Shown here piece by piece: positions 31,574 through 40,135 of a DNA stretch of 64,000 nucleotides. The translations under genes were made by a program, and so were the position numbers. The DNA is from RYN-122 sp963761655. GTDB lineage: Bacteria > Actinomycetota > Actinomycetes > Mycobacteriales > SCTD01. The notes under the pieces were generated by a model. The model saw only the letters and a program-made list of their open reading frames with translations. It was not told the DNA's origin and did no database searches. The stretch spans positions 1 to 64,000 of the forward strand of contig CAVXHI010000001.1 in assembly GCA_963761655.1 (NCBI GenBank), written 5' to 3'. Position 1 is the first letter of the stretch. Every line of letters begins with the position of its first letter.

Positions 31574-32593
31574 GTGCGCGCTCCGGCTGTCCCCCTCGCC
31601 GTGGCCGCGCTGCTCCTGCTCGCCCCCGCCCTGCCCGCCCAGGCGGCCGGCGACAGCCTCGCCTCGCTGCGCAGGCAGGCCGACCGGGCCACCGCGCAGC
31701 TGGTCGCCGGGACCCGGCGGCTCGAGCAGGACCAGGCCCGGCTGACCGCGGTGCAGCGCCGTGCCGCGGCCGTCCGCACGGAGGCCGCGACCGCGCAGAG
31801 GGCGGTGGCGGCGAGCCGCAGGCGCCTCGGCGTCGTCGTCGCCGCGGCGTACCGGGAGGCGGGTCCGGACGACCTCACCTTCGCCCTCGTCGGCGGCGCC
31901 CCGCAGGAGCTCGCCGCCCGGGCCGACCTCGACCACGTGCGCGGCAACGAGCAGGACCTCCTGCGGAAGGCCACCGCCGACAGCGTCCAGGCCCGGCAGC
32001 TCGTCCGCAGCGCCGAGCAGCTCGCCGACGAGGCCTCCAGCCGGACCCGTGCGGTGCGTGCCGAGGTCGCCCGGCTGCAGGCCCTGGCGTCGTCGTCGTC
32101 GGGGCGGCTGCAGGCGGCGTCCGACCGGCTGGCCCGCGCCCGCGCCGCCCGCTCGGCCGCCGCGGCCCGGGCCGCCCGGTCGCGGACCGGCGACCTCCCC
32201 ACCTGCGACGGCGGCTCCACCGACGGCGCACCGAACGGCTTCCTGCCGGAGTCGGCGCTGTGCCCGGTCGGCGGCGGCCACCGCCTGCGGGCCGACGCCG
32301 CCGCGGCGTTCCTGCGCATGGACGCCGCCCGCCCCCTCTGCATCACCGACTCCTACCGCAGCTACGCCGCCCAGGTGTCGGTCTACCGGCGCAAGCCCTC
32401 GCTGGCCGCCGTCCCGGGGACGAGCAACCACGGCCGCGGGGTCGCGCTCGACCTGGGCTGCGGGGCGCAGCGCTTCGGGTCCGACACCTACCGGTGGCTC
32501 AAGGAGCACGCCGGCGAGTACGGCTGGCACCACCCGTCGTGGGCGGAGCCCGGCGGCAGCAAGCCCGAGCCCTGGCACTGGGAGTTCGGGTAG
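31574..32593 (+). CDS. Secreted D-alanyl-D-alanine carboxypeptidase (VanY/M15B) with coiled-coil region
   Basis: From GTG 31574 this 339-residue protein has a signal peptide (VPLAVAALLLLAPALPAQA), a long helical coiled-coil region (about residues 30-190, rich in Arg/Glu/Gln heptads) and a C-terminal M15B peptidase. Zinc-site motifs are SNHGRGVALDLG (His and Asp) and EPWHWEFG (His), with the supporting CITDSYRSYAAQVSVY. It trims the terminal D-Ala of cell-wall stem peptides. The coiled coil resembles that of peptidoglycan hydrolases and may mediate regulation. A DedA-type gene follows 2 nt after its stop. Confidence 0.9.
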   Translation: MRAPAVPLAVAALLLLAPALPAQAAGDSLASLRRQADRATAQLVAGTRRLEQDQARLTAVQRRAAAVRTEAATAQRAVAASRRRLGVVVAAAYREAGPDDLTFALVGGAPQELAARADLDHVRGNEQDLLRKATADSVQARQLVRSAEQLADEASSRTRAVRAEVARLQALASSSSGRLQAASDRLARARAARSAAAARAARSRTGDLPTCDGGSTDGAPNGFLPESALCPVGGGHRLRADAAAAFLRMDAARPLCITDSYRSYAAQVSVYRRKPSLAAVPGTSNHGRGVALDLGCGAQRFGSDTYRWLKEHAGEYGWHHPSWAEPGGSKPEPWHWEFG

Positions 32594-32595
32594 GG

Positions 32596-33180
32596 GTGGT
32601 CCTCAGCCTGGTCGACGGGCTGGGCTACCTCGGGCTGGCCGCGGTGATGCTGCTCGAGAGCCTGTTCCCGCCGATCCCGTCGGAGCCGTTCCTGCTCGCG
32701 GCCGGGCTGTCGGCGTCGCGCGGCGGCCTGTCCGCGCCGGGTGCGGTCCTGGCCGCGACGGCGGGCACCACGCTGGGCGCGACCGTCTGGTACGCCGTGG
32801 CCCGGCGGGTCGGAGAGCAGCGGGTGCGCCGGCTGGTGCGACGGCGCGGGCGCTGGCTCGGGGTGTCCGAGCGCGACCTCGCCCGGGTGCTCGCCGCGTT
32901 CGACCGGCACCGGCTGCTCGCCGTCGTCGTCTGCCGCTTCCTGCCGGTGGGCCGGATGGCGGTCTCGCTTCCGGCGGGCACCTGTGCGATGCCGCTGCCG
33001 GAGTTCGTGGCCGGGACGGCGCTCGGCAGCGCGGTCTGGGCCGGCGCCGTCGTCGGGCTGGGGCGGCTGCTCGGCGAGGAGGCCGGCACGACGCTGCTGG
33101 CCCGCTACGACGCCGTCGTCCTCGTCCTGCTGGCCCTCACCGTCGGGGGAGCGGCCGTCGTGCTCCTGCGACGGCGCTAG
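32596..33180 (+). CDS. DedA-family membrane protein
   Basis: This 194-residue polytopic protein has DedA features: LLESLFPPIPSEPFLLAAGL, ATAGTTLGATVWYAVARRVG, CRFLPVGRMAVSLPAGTCAM and GTALGSAVWAGAVVGLG. The family includes undecaprenyl-phosphate and phospholipid transporters. It follows the VanY-type carboxypeptidase by 2 nt, consistent with an envelope role. GTG 32596 is the only start that keeps the first helix without an odd leader. Confidence 0.88.
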   Translation: MVLSLVDGLGYLGLAAVMLLESLFPPIPSEPFLLAAGLSASRGGLSAPGAVLAATAGTTLGATVWYAVARRVGEQRVRRLVRRRGRWLGVSERDLARVLAAFDRHRLLAVVVCRFLPVGRMAVSLPAGTCAMPLPEFVAGTALGSAVWAGAVVGLGRLLGEEAGTTLLARYDAVVLVLLALTVGGAAVVLLRRR

Positions 33181-33881
33181 CCGCGGGAGCGGCGGCGGGC
33201 GCCGGTGTCGCGCAGGGCGCGGAGCACCCGGCCGGCCCGCTCGACGCCGCGGCGCCGGGCCGGACGCGAGCGGCGGGGGCGGCCCGGCTGGTTGCGGCCG
33301 AGCACGCGCGGGCGGCCGGCGCGGAGCCGCCGGCGGCGCGGGTCGCCCTCGGACTTGCGGCCGGGACGGACCGTCCTCGCGGCCGACCCCACGGTCGGGA
33401 CCTTGAGCGTGCTGCACATGAGGAAGGCGAGGACCAGGGCGCCGACGAGGGCGACGGGCTCCGGGGCCCAGAGCGTCAGCAGCATCGTGAGCCCGCCGGC
33501 GGACGGCGTCGGGAGGCCGACGAAGTGGCCCGACTCCTTGACCAGCGGGAAGCGGGCCAGCCGCCAGGCGCCCCCGAGGACGAAGGCGACGGCGACGACG
33601 CGCGCCGCGACCGGGTGGTGCGGGTCGACAGCCCGGGCCAGCACGACGGCCGGGACGACGCAGAAGCAGAGCAGGTCGGTCAGGGAGTCGAGCTGCGCGC
33701 CGAACCGGTGGTCACCGCCGCGACGGCGGGCGAGGTGGCCGTCGACGCCGTCGAGGACGCCGGCCAGGACGACCAGCCCGGTGGCGAGGGCGACCTGGTC
33801 GCGGCCGAGCAGCAGGGCCAGGACGCCGGCCGCGAGGCTGGCACTGGTGACGAGGTTCGCCGGGACGAGGTGCTCGCGCAT
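33177..33881 (-). CDS. pssA: CDP-diacylglycerol-serine O-phosphatidyltransferase
   Basis: PssA joins serine to CDP-diacylglycerol to give phosphatidylserine at the membrane. This 234-residue protein carries the CDP-alcohol phosphotransferase motif, seen as DGVDGHLARRRG followed by GAQLDSLTD, and several hydrophobic helices. The C-terminal 60 residues are very basic and low in complexity (RPGRKSEGDPRRRRLRAGRP), likely disordered. Its start overlaps the psd stop by one base. Serine, not glycerol or inositol, is inferred mainly from its pairing with psd. Confidence 0.88.
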   Translation of the reverse strand: MREHLVPANLVTSASLAAGVLALLLGRDQVALATGLVVLAGVLDGVDGHLARRRGGDHRFGAQLDSLTDLLCFCVVPAVVLARAVDPHHPVAARVVAVAFVLGGAWRLARFPLVKESGHFVGLPTPSAGGLTMLLTLWAPEPVALVGALVLAFLMCSTLKVPTVGSAARTVRPGRKSEGDPRRRRLRAGRPRVLGRNQPGRPRRSRPARRRGVERAGRVLRALRDTGARRRSRG

Positions 33882-34522
33882 CAGCCGGTCCTCCGCAGCC
33901 GCGCGAGGGGCGTGACCCCGCCGGTGACCCGGGTGCCGCGCGACACCAGGACGTCGACGCTGCCCGCGGGGAGCAGGACGTCGGTGCGCGAACCGAAGTG
34001 GATGACCCCGAGCTTCTGCCCGGTCGTGACGACGTCGCCGGGGCGGACCCAGTTGGTGATCGTGCGGGCCAGCGCGCCGGCCACCTGCACGACGACGAAC
34101 GGCCCCGACGGCCCCTCGAACACGAGCCGGTTGCGCCGGTTGTCGACAGCGCCCTTGAACAGCGCGGGGGCGAACCCGTCGCCGAGCTGCTCGCTGCTGA
34201 CGAGCTTCCCCGGGAAGGGCGCCCGGTTGACGTGCACGTCGGTCAGCGACAGGAACACGGTGATCCGGGTGCCGCGGCCGCCGGGCAGGGCGTCGTCCTC
34301 GACGTCGTCCTCGACCGCGGTGACGAAGCCGTCGGAGGCGGCGTAGACGACGTCGTCGGTGGGCGGCGTCCGGCGCGCGGGGTCGCGGAAGAACGCGACG
34401 ACGGTGGCGCCGAGGCCGAGCAGGGCCCAGCCCGTGCGCCGTCCCGTGAGGGCGAGGGGCAGCCCGACCGCGAGCGGAGGCACGGCGTACCGCCGCGCGA
34501 CCGGCCACGTCTGTCTGCTCAC
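33881..34522 (-). CDS. psd: Phosphatidylserine decarboxylase
   Basis: Psd removes CO2 from phosphatidylserine to give phosphatidylethanolamine. It is made as a proenzyme that cleaves itself to form a pyruvoyl group, here at Gly-Ser in GVIHFGSRTDVLLP. Other family features are TVVAFFRDPARRTPP, TDVHVNRAPFPGKLVS and ITNWVRPGDVVTTGQKLG. The length of 213 residues fits the short archaeal/actinobacterial class. It overlaps both neighbours (GTGA with the methyltransferase, one base with pssA), so all three are tightly coupled. Confidence 0.92.
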   Translation of the reverse strand: MSRQTWPVARRYAVPPLAVGLPLALTGRRTGWALLGLGATVVAFFRDPARRTPPTDDVVYAASDGFVTAVEDDVEDDALPGGRGTRITVFLSLTDVHVNRAPFPGKLVSSEQLGDGFAPALFKGAVDNRRNRLVFEGPSGPFVVVQVAGALARTITNWVRPGDVVTTGQKLGVIHFGSRTDVLLPAGSVDVLVSRGTRVTGGVTPLARLRRTG

Positions 34523-35100
34523 GCGGCGGGCGTCTCTCGGGGGTCGGTGCAGCCGTAGAGGAAGGCCGGCGGGACGTTCAGCACGCAGATCCGGCGGCGC
34601 AGGGTGCCGAACAGCCGGGCGAGCTCCTTCTGGATGAACGGGCTGTACTGCAGCACCAGCAGGGTGCCGCCGGGCGCGAGGACCTGGGCGGTGCGCTCGA
34701 GGATGGTGCGGCCGAGGCCCTGCGGCAGCGAGGTGAACGGCAGGGCGCTGACGACGACGTCGGGGCGCTCTCCGGCGAGCTCGGTGACGAGGTGCTCGGC
34801 ACTGCCCTCGACGACCCGCAGACGGGGGTCGTCGATCCGCGCCCGCAACGACGCCGCCAGGGCGGGGTCGATCTCGAAGGCGACCAGCCGGGCGTCGGGC
34901 GCCATCCGGGCGAGCACCGGACCGGTGTGCGAGCCGGTGCCGGCGCCGAGCTCCACGACGAGCTTCGCGGGCGTGAAGTTCACGAAGTCGAGCATGTCGT
35001 TGACGGCCCGCTCGGACGTCGGCAGGACCGCACCCACCTGGCGGGGGTGGGCGAGGAAGGAGCGCAGGAACAGGACGCGCTCGGACAGGTCGGGCCGCAC
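34519..35100 (-). CDS. PmtA-like phospholipid N-methyltransferase
   Basis: This 193-residue SAM-dependent methyltransferase has motif I in LVVELGAGTGSHTGPVLARM and an acidic residue at strand 2 (LVAFEIDPALAA). The stretch VSALPFTSLPQGLGRTILER matches the PmtA/KsgA-like group that methylates phosphatidylethanolamine; the N-terminal LRSFLAHPRQVGAVLPTSE is typical of it. It is the first gene of the operon with psd and pssA. Stepwise methylation to phosphatidylcholine is therefore plausible. Some relatives modify other substrates, so activity is inferred. Confidence 0.78.
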   Translation of the reverse strand: MRPDLSERVLFLRSFLAHPRQVGAVLPTSERAVNDMLDFVNFTPAKLVVELGAGTGSHTGPVLARMAPDARLVAFEIDPALAASLRARIDDPRLRVVEGSAEHLVTELAGERPDVVVSALPFTSLPQGLGRTILERTAQVLAPGGTLLVLQYSPFIQKELARLFGTLRRRICVLNVPPAFLYGCTDPRETPAA

Positions 35101-35169
35101 AGGGAATGCCTCTCGACGGTGACCGGTGACTGTATCGGTGCCCGGAACGTCCTGCAGGGGAACGTCGGA

Positions 35170-35943
35170 CTACCGGGGGGACACCAGGAGGGACTGCGCC
35201 CCGACCGCGACCGGGCCCGAGGCGTCGGACAGCACGGACGTCGCGAGGCCCGAGCCGCCGTCGCTGACGGTCGTCTCGGCGTCCAGACAGACCCACTCCC
35301 CGACGGCCTCGCGGTGGGAGTGCACGGTCAGCTCGGGGTTGATGAAGAACCAGGAGGCGAGGTCGAGCTCGCTGCTGATGCCGTTGCCGCTGTCGGCGAC
35401 GAGCAGGACGCGCTGCAGGGGGCTCAGGTCCTCGTCGGGCACCAGCGGGACGAGCGCCCGGGTCCAGGCGGCAGCCGGGCCGGGCCGGTCGAACCGGCCG
35501 CGGACGAAGCGCCACTCGACGGCCCGCAGGTAGCCGCCCTCCCAGCTGCCGGGCAGCTCCTCGGCGACGTCCGGCAGCGGCGGCGCGGTGCGGGCCCGGC
35601 TGTCGACCTGGACCCCCTCGGTCCGGCGCACCTTCCAGGCGCTCGCCCGGGCGACGTCGCGACCCGCGGCGGACAGCGCCGCCTCGACCAGCTCGACGCT
35701 GCGCCCCGGGCGGACCGTGCGGGCCCGCAGCTCGAGGTCGACCCCCACGGGGACGGCGCCGAGGATCTCGACGGTCACGCGGGCGACGCGGAGGTCGTCG
35801 CGGGGGTCGCACCGCTCGACCGCCCGGCCCAGCAGAGCGCTCGGCGGGCCGCCGTGCATCGAGCCCGGGTCCCACGGGCCGGCGGTGTGGCTCGTGCCGC
35901 ACCAGCGGGTGCCGTCGTCGGACAGGGGCTCGAAGAAGCTCAC
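35170..35943 (-). CDS. Acyl-CoA thioesterase-family protein (double hot-dog fold)
   Basis: This 257-residue protein resembles the 4HBT_3/TesB-like thioesterases, with two hot-dog halves. The N-terminal half has GSMHGGPPSALLGRAVERCD and the substrate-loop region EILGAVPVGVDLELRARTVR. The second half has NGISSELDLASWFFINPEL and VGEWVCLDAETTVSDGGSGL, with the Asp-Gln/Ser pattern typical of the family. It would hydrolyse acyl-CoA; the chain length is unknown. It stands alone, divergent from the lipoprotein gene. Confidence 0.82.
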   Translation of the reverse strand: MSFFEPLSDDGTRWCGTSHTAGPWDPGSMHGGPPSALLGRAVERCDPRDDLRVARVTVEILGAVPVGVDLELRARTVRPGRSVELVEAALSAAGRDVARASAWKVRRTEGVQVDSRARTAPPLPDVAEELPGSWEGGYLRAVEWRFVRGRFDRPGPAAAWTRALVPLVPDEDLSPLQRVLLVADSGNGISSELDLASWFFINPELTVHSHREAVGEWVCLDAETTVSDGGSGLATSVLSDASGPVAVGAQSLLVSPR

Positions 35944-35993
35944 CGCCGGACCCTAGGCGAGCAGGGGCAGCCGGCGGACCGCAGACTGGACGG

Positions 35994-36857
35994 GTGACCC
36001 GCTCCGCTGCCCTGCTCCTGCTCGCCGTGCTCCCGCTGACCGCCTGCAGCGGGGGGTCCGAGAAGATCGTGGACGCGGTGCCCTTCGCGTCGGCCTCCCC
36101 GTCCAGCGCGGCGCCGTCTGTCGCGCCGTCGGCGTCCCCGTCCCCGTCCGCGTCCGCCGGCGCCCCCGCGTCGGCCTCCACCTCGCCCGCCGCCCGACCG
36201 CAGGTCGCCGCGGCACCCCGCTCGGCCGCGCCGTCCACCGCCGCGTCCCCCGGTAGCGCGAAGGCGGCCTCGACCGTCGCCCCGACCCGGCCGGGCACCT
36301 ACACCTACGACAGCAGCGGCACGGTCACCGCCGGCGGCGCCCCGCAGAGCGCGAAGGGCACCGCCACCCTCACCGTCGACCCGGCGTCCGGCAGCACCCA
36401 GAGCACCGTCCTCGAGGGCGACCAGGGCCGCACCGAGACCGACGTCGTCCTGCGCAAGGACGGCCGGTACGTCTCGCGGCTGCTGCTGACCACCCCGGCG
36501 TTCAGCAAGGAGTTCCGGCCGTCGCCCGCGGTCCTGCTGCTCCCCGAGCCGGCCGCCGTGGGGCGGACCTGGACCTGGACGGCGACCTCCACCGACGGCA
36601 AGACCCGGGTGACGGCGAAGAACCGGGTGCTCCCGGGCGGGTCCGTCGTCGTCGGGGGGAAGCGCCTGGCGACGCGGGTCGTCGAGACGACGCTCGCGCT
36701 GCGCGGGGACCTGACCTACGACGGCACCACGACCACCGACGAGGACCCCGCGACGCACCTGGCCGTGCGGACCCGGGGCAAGGGCCGGGGGACGGTCAGC
36801 GGCGTGATGTTCTCCAACGACACGACGAGCACCCTGCGCTCGACGGACCCGCGCTGA
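35994..36857 (+). CDS. Secreted lipoprotein of unknown function with Ser/Ala/Pro-rich linker
   Basis: This is a 287-residue protein with a lipobox (LLAVLPLTAC, acylated Cys at residue 18), a low-complexity Ser/Ala/Pro linker (about residues 35-100), then a beta-rich domain starting at GTYTYDSSGTVTAGG. I do not recognise the domain; it lacks obvious catalytic motifs. The linker would span the cell wall. The last base of its stop codon is the first base of the next gene's start, so it is translationally coupled to the quinone oxidoreductase, which is unexpected for an exported and a cytosolic protein. Confidence 0.8.
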   Translation: MTRSAALLLLAVLPLTACSGGSEKIVDAVPFASASPSSAAPSVAPSASPSPSASAGAPASASTSPAARPQVAAAPRSAAPSTAASPGSAKAASTVAPTRPGTYTYDSSGTVTAGGAPQSAKGTATLTVDPASGSTQSTVLEGDQGRTETDVVLRKDGRYVSRLLLTTPAFSKEFRPSPAVLLLPEPAAVGRTWTWTATSTDGKTRVTAKNRVLPGGSVVVGGKRLATRVVETTLALRGDLTYDGTTTTDEDPATHLAVRTRGKGRGTVSGVMFSNDTTSTLRSTDPR

Positions 36858-37819
36858 TGCGGGCGGTCACGCTCCCGTCCTTCGGCGGCCCCGAGGCGCT
36901 CGTCCTCGCCGACGTCCCCGACCCCGTGGCCGGCCCGGGCGAGGTCCTGGTCGACGTCGTCGGGACGGCCGTGAACCGCGCGGACCTGCTGCAGCGCCGG
37001 GGCTTCTACGCCCCGCCGCCCGGTGCCTCGCCCTACCCCGGCCTGGAGTGCTCCGGTCGCATCAGCGCCCTCGGGGAGGGCGTCGCGGGCTGGTCGGTCG
37101 GCGACGAGGTCTGCGCCCTGCTGTCCGGCGGCGGGTACGCCGAGAAGGTCGCCGTCCCGGTGGGGCAGCTGCTCCCCGTCCCGGCCGGGGTGTCGCTGCT
37201 TCACGCGGCGGGCCTGCCCGAGGTCGCCTGCACGGTCTGGAGCAACGTCGTCGACCTCGCCCGCCTGCAGCCCGGCGAGCACCTGCTCGTCCACGGCGGC
37301 ACGAGCGGCATCGGGACCATGGCGGTGCAGCTCGGCAAGCGGCTCGGCGCCCGCGTGTCGGTGACGGTCGGGTCCGCGGAGAAGGCCCAGCGGGCGCTCG
37401 CCCTGGGCGCGGACACCGCGGTGCTCTACCGCGAGCAGGACTTCGTCGCCGAGCTCGACCCGGTCGACGTCCTGCTCGACAACATGGGCGCGGCCTACCT
37501 GGCCCGCAACGTCCAGGCGCTCGCCACCGGAGGCCGGCTCGTCGTCATCGGCCTGCAGGGCGGCCTCAAGGGCGAGCTCGACCTCGGCGCGCTGCTCGGC
37601 AAGCGGGCCTCGGTGCACGCGACGTCGCTGCGGGCCCGGCCGGCGCAGGAGAAGGCGGCGATCGTCGCCGGCGTGCTGGCCGACGTCTGGCCGGCGGTCG
37701 AGCAGGGGGACGTCGTCCCGGTGGTCGACCGGGTGCTGCCGCTCGCGCAGGCCGGCGAGGCGCACCAGGTGCTGGAGGACTCGACCCACGTCGGCAAGGT
37801 CCTGCTCCAGGTCGCCTGA
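36857..37819 (+). CDS. Zinc-independent quinone oxidoreductase-like MDR protein
   Basis: This 320-residue NADPH-dependent medium-chain reductase has a GroES-like N-terminal domain (GTAVNRADLLQRRGFY, then YPGLECSGRIS) and a Rossmann domain with LLVHGGTSGIGTMAVQLGKR. The catalytic zinc ligands of alcohol dehydrogenases are absent, so it belongs with quinone reductase/zeta-crystallin-type proteins (the PIG3/TP53I3-like group). It likely reduces quinones or enones. Its start overlaps the lipoprotein stop. Confidence 0.92.
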   Translation: MRAVTLPSFGGPEALVLADVPDPVAGPGEVLVDVVGTAVNRADLLQRRGFYAPPPGASPYPGLECSGRISALGEGVAGWSVGDEVCALLSGGGYAEKVAVPVGQLLPVPAGVSLLHAAGLPEVACTVWSNVVDLARLQPGEHLLVHGGTSGIGTMAVQLGKRLGARVSVTVGSAEKAQRALALGADTAVLYREQDFVAELDPVDVLLDNMGAAYLARNVQALATGGRLVVIGLQGGLKGELDLGALLGKRASVHATSLRARPAQEKAAIVAGVLADVWPAVEQGDVVPVVDRVLPLAQAGEAHQVLEDSTHVGKVLLQVA

Positions 37820-37838
37820 CCCTGGCTACGGTGGGCCC

Positions 37839-37988
37839 GTGAAGAAGCGCTTCCTCGTGCGGGCCCCGTGCGGCCACTGCGAGCGCGAGGCGACCTTCCG
37901 GCTGCTCAGCGAGAAGGACGCCGAGCGACGGCCCGTGATGGTCTGCACCCACTGCGGGCGCCGCCAGCCGCAGAAGCCGTCTACCTGA
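37839..37988 (+). CDS. 49-residue zinc-ribbon protein
   Basis: GTG at 37839 opens a short frame with two CxxC knuckles, APCGHCEREATF and MVCTHCGRRQP, separated by 26 residues. This is the layout of a zinc ribbon. The protein is basic at both ends, which suits RNA or DNA binding. It follows the quinone oxidoreductase by 19 bp and overlaps the 3' end of the convergent SCO6745-family gene by 8 bp. The function is unknown. Confidence 0.65.
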   Translation: MKKRFLVRAPCGHCEREATFRLLSEKDAERRPVMVCTHCGRRQPQKPST

Positions 37989-38832
37989 TGCCCAGGCCGC
38001 CGGCGTCGACCACGAGCGTCGACAGCGGCTTGCCGAGCTCCTGCAGCCGGGCGCAGCCGTCGTCGCCGAGCCGCGCGTAGGACTCGGCGCTGAGCCGGTC
38101 GGTCGTGTCCTCGACCCGTTGCCGGTGGGCCCGGCCCTCGTCGGTGAACGCGCCGTCGGGCGTGAGCCAGCCGCGGGCGGCCAGCCCGGCGACGGCGGCG
38201 TCCCACTCCTCGTCGCTGTAGGCGCGCGTGGTCTGCAGGCCCTTGCGCGACCAGGAGTCGGCCATGGCCACGTGCAGGACGGCGGCCTCCAGGCCGCTCA
38301 CGCCCTCGCTCACCAGGGCGACCAGGTGGCCGTCCCCGCGGTGCTCGCGCAGGAGGGTCTGGGCGTGGAACAGCTGCATCAGCGGGCTGTCCGGGGCGGT
38401 CAGCCCGGCGTTGGCGGCGTACAGCGGCCGGCCGTGCGGGGTGCACCCCTGCGCGGCGGTGCGGGCGAGCTCCGCGGCCTCGGCGACCTCGGGGCCGTCC
38501 GCCGCGTCGCCGAGCATCCGGCGCAGGGCCCGCTCCGCGCCGCGCCAGCGGGCGGCCTGGACCTGCTCGGGCGAGGCGGTGTCCCAGGCGCCGGTGATGC
38601 CGAACTGGCAGGCGAACGCCGAGAAGTTGAAGAACGTCGCGTGCACGACCTGCCAGGTGACCGCCCCCATCGCGGCCGCGCGGGCCGGGAAGTAGCCGAG
38701 CGCGCGGTTGCCCTTCACGTCGAACCCGAGGGCGGCGTACTCCTCCTGCGCCTCGGGGGCGAAGTAGACCATCGCGTGGAGCGGCTCCAGGGCCCGCCAG
38801 GTCGCGCGGGCGGTGGCGGGACTGACGGTCAC
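37981..38832 (-). CDS. SCO6745-family protein (MarR-like helical protein)
   Basis: This is a 283-residue all-helical protein of a family confined to actinobacteria. Family-type segments are TWRALEPLHAMVYFAPEAQE, ALGYFPARAAAMGAVTWQVV, FFNFSAFACQFGITGAWD and WSRKGLQTTRAYSDEEWDAA. Members contain a degenerate winged helix near the C-terminus; their role is unknown. GTG 38832 is preferred because GGAGGACCT lies directly upstream. Confidence 0.8.
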   Translation of the reverse strand: MTVSPATARATWRALEPLHAMVYFAPEAQEEYAALGFDVKGNRALGYFPARAAAMGAVTWQVVHATFFNFSAFACQFGITGAWDTASPEQVQAARWRGAERALRRMLGDAADGPEVAEAAELARTAAQGCTPHGRPLYAANAGLTAPDSPLMQLFHAQTLLREHRGDGHLVALVSEGVSGLEAAVLHVAMADSWSRKGLQTTRAYSDEEWDAAVAGLAARGWLTPDGAFTDEGRAHRQRVEDTTDRLSAESYARLGDDGCARLQELGKPLSTLVVDAGGLGIR

Positions 38833-38911
38833 AGGTCCTCCATAGGTGTTCGCTCCAGCAGCTCCGGTCACGCCTGCTCCTCCGTCGCCGGGCGCCCGGC
38901 GCAGCTTCCGC

Positions 38912-40090
38912 TCACAGGGCCTCCAGGAGTCGGTCGACGTCGTCGTCGGTGGTGTAGCAGGCGATGCCGGCACGGACCGCGCCGTCGGGCAGGTCGAGCG
39001 CCTGCATGAGCTCGAGCGCGTAGTAGTGCCCGGCCCAGACGCAGACGCCCCGGCGGCCCAGGTCCTCGGCGACCTGCTGGGGGGTGCGCCCGGCGACGGT
39101 GAACGCGAGCGTCGGCGTCGAGCTGGCCGGGCTGCCGACCAGGGTGACGTCGTCGCGCTGCTCCAGGCCGCTCTTGAGCCGGTGCCACAGCGCGTGCTCG
39201 TGCGCGGCGATGCTGCTCACGCCGTCCGTCACCCGCTCGCGCCGGGTCGTCCCCGTGCCCCAGGTGGCGAGCCAGTCGACGGCGGCGGCGACGCCGGCCA
39301 GCTGGGCGAAGGCGGGCGTGCCGAGCTCGAACCGGTCCGGCACGTCCTCCGTGCTGGGCAGCAGCTTGTCGGGGTGCAGGGTCTCCAGGAGCGCGGGGTC
39401 CGCGACGGTCGCGCCGACGTGCGGGCCGTACCACTTGTAGGCCGACGTCGCCCAGAAGTCCGCGCCCTGCACCCGGAGGTCGACGGCGGCGTGCGGGGTG
39501 GCGTGGACGCCGTCGACGTGGACCAGCGCGCCGACCGCGTGCGCCTTCTGCGTCACCGCCCGGACGTCGGGGCGGGTGCCGGTGGCGTTGCTCGCCGCGG
39601 TCAGGGCGACGAACCGGGTGCGCTCGTTGACGAGGTGGTCGTACTGCTCGACCGGGAGCTCGGTGGTGGCGGGGTCGACCTCGGCCCAGCGCACCGTCGC
39701 CCCGGCGCGGCCAGCCGCCTGCACCCAGGGCCGGATGTTGCTGTCGTGGTCCAGCCGGCTCACCACGACCTCGTCGCCCGGCCCCCAGTGCTTGACCAGG
39801 GCGCTCGCCAGCACGTACTCGTTCGCCGTCGTGGAGGCGCCGAAGAAGACGCCCCGGGGATCGCCCCCGACGAGGTCCGCGACCGCCTCGCGGGCGGCGT
39901 CGACGTAGGCGTCCGCCCGCGCGCTGCTGGCGAACGGACCGTGGCGGTTGCTGACGGCGCTGCGGAGCGCCGCGGCCATGGCGTCGCTGACCGGGGCGGG
40001 CACCTGCGTGCCGCCGGGGCCGTCGAAGTGCGCGAGCCCCTCGGCGAGCGCCGGGAACTGGGCGCGGGCGGCGCCGACGTCGAAGGTCAC
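38912..40090 (-). CDS. Cysteine desulfurase-like aminotransferase class V protein
   Basis: This is a 392-residue PLP enzyme. The cofactor-binding Lys is in ATSAYKWYGPHVGATV, and the upstream pocket residues are in VHVDGVHATPHAAVDLRVQG, with the phosphate-contact loop FGASTTANEYVLASALVKHW. It fits the TIGR01976-like family of cysteine desulfurase-like proteins, whose exact substrate is not known. I see no obvious active-site Cys loop of a true IscS/SufS enzyme. It stands alone, divergent from bpa. Confidence 0.87.
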   Translation of the reverse strand: MTFDVGAARAQFPALAEGLAHFDGPGGTQVPAPVSDAMAAALRSAVSNRHGPFASSARADAYVDAAREAVADLVGGDPRGVFFGASTTANEYVLASALVKHWGPGDEVVVSRLDHDSNIRPWVQAAGRAGATVRWAEVDPATTELPVEQYDHLVNERTRFVALTAASNATGTRPDVRAVTQKAHAVGALVHVDGVHATPHAAVDLRVQGADFWATSAYKWYGPHVGATVADPALLETLHPDKLLPSTEDVPDRFELGTPAFAQLAGVAAAVDWLATWGTGTTRRERVTDGVSSIAAHEHALWHRLKSGLEQRDDVTLVGSPASSTPTLAFTVAGRTPQQVAEDLGRRGVCVWAGHYYALELMQALDLPDGAVRAGIACYTTDDDVDRLLEAL

Positions 40091-40135
40091 GGGCCGGACG
40101 GTAGAGCACGCGGGGGGCAGGGGAGGATCGACGTC

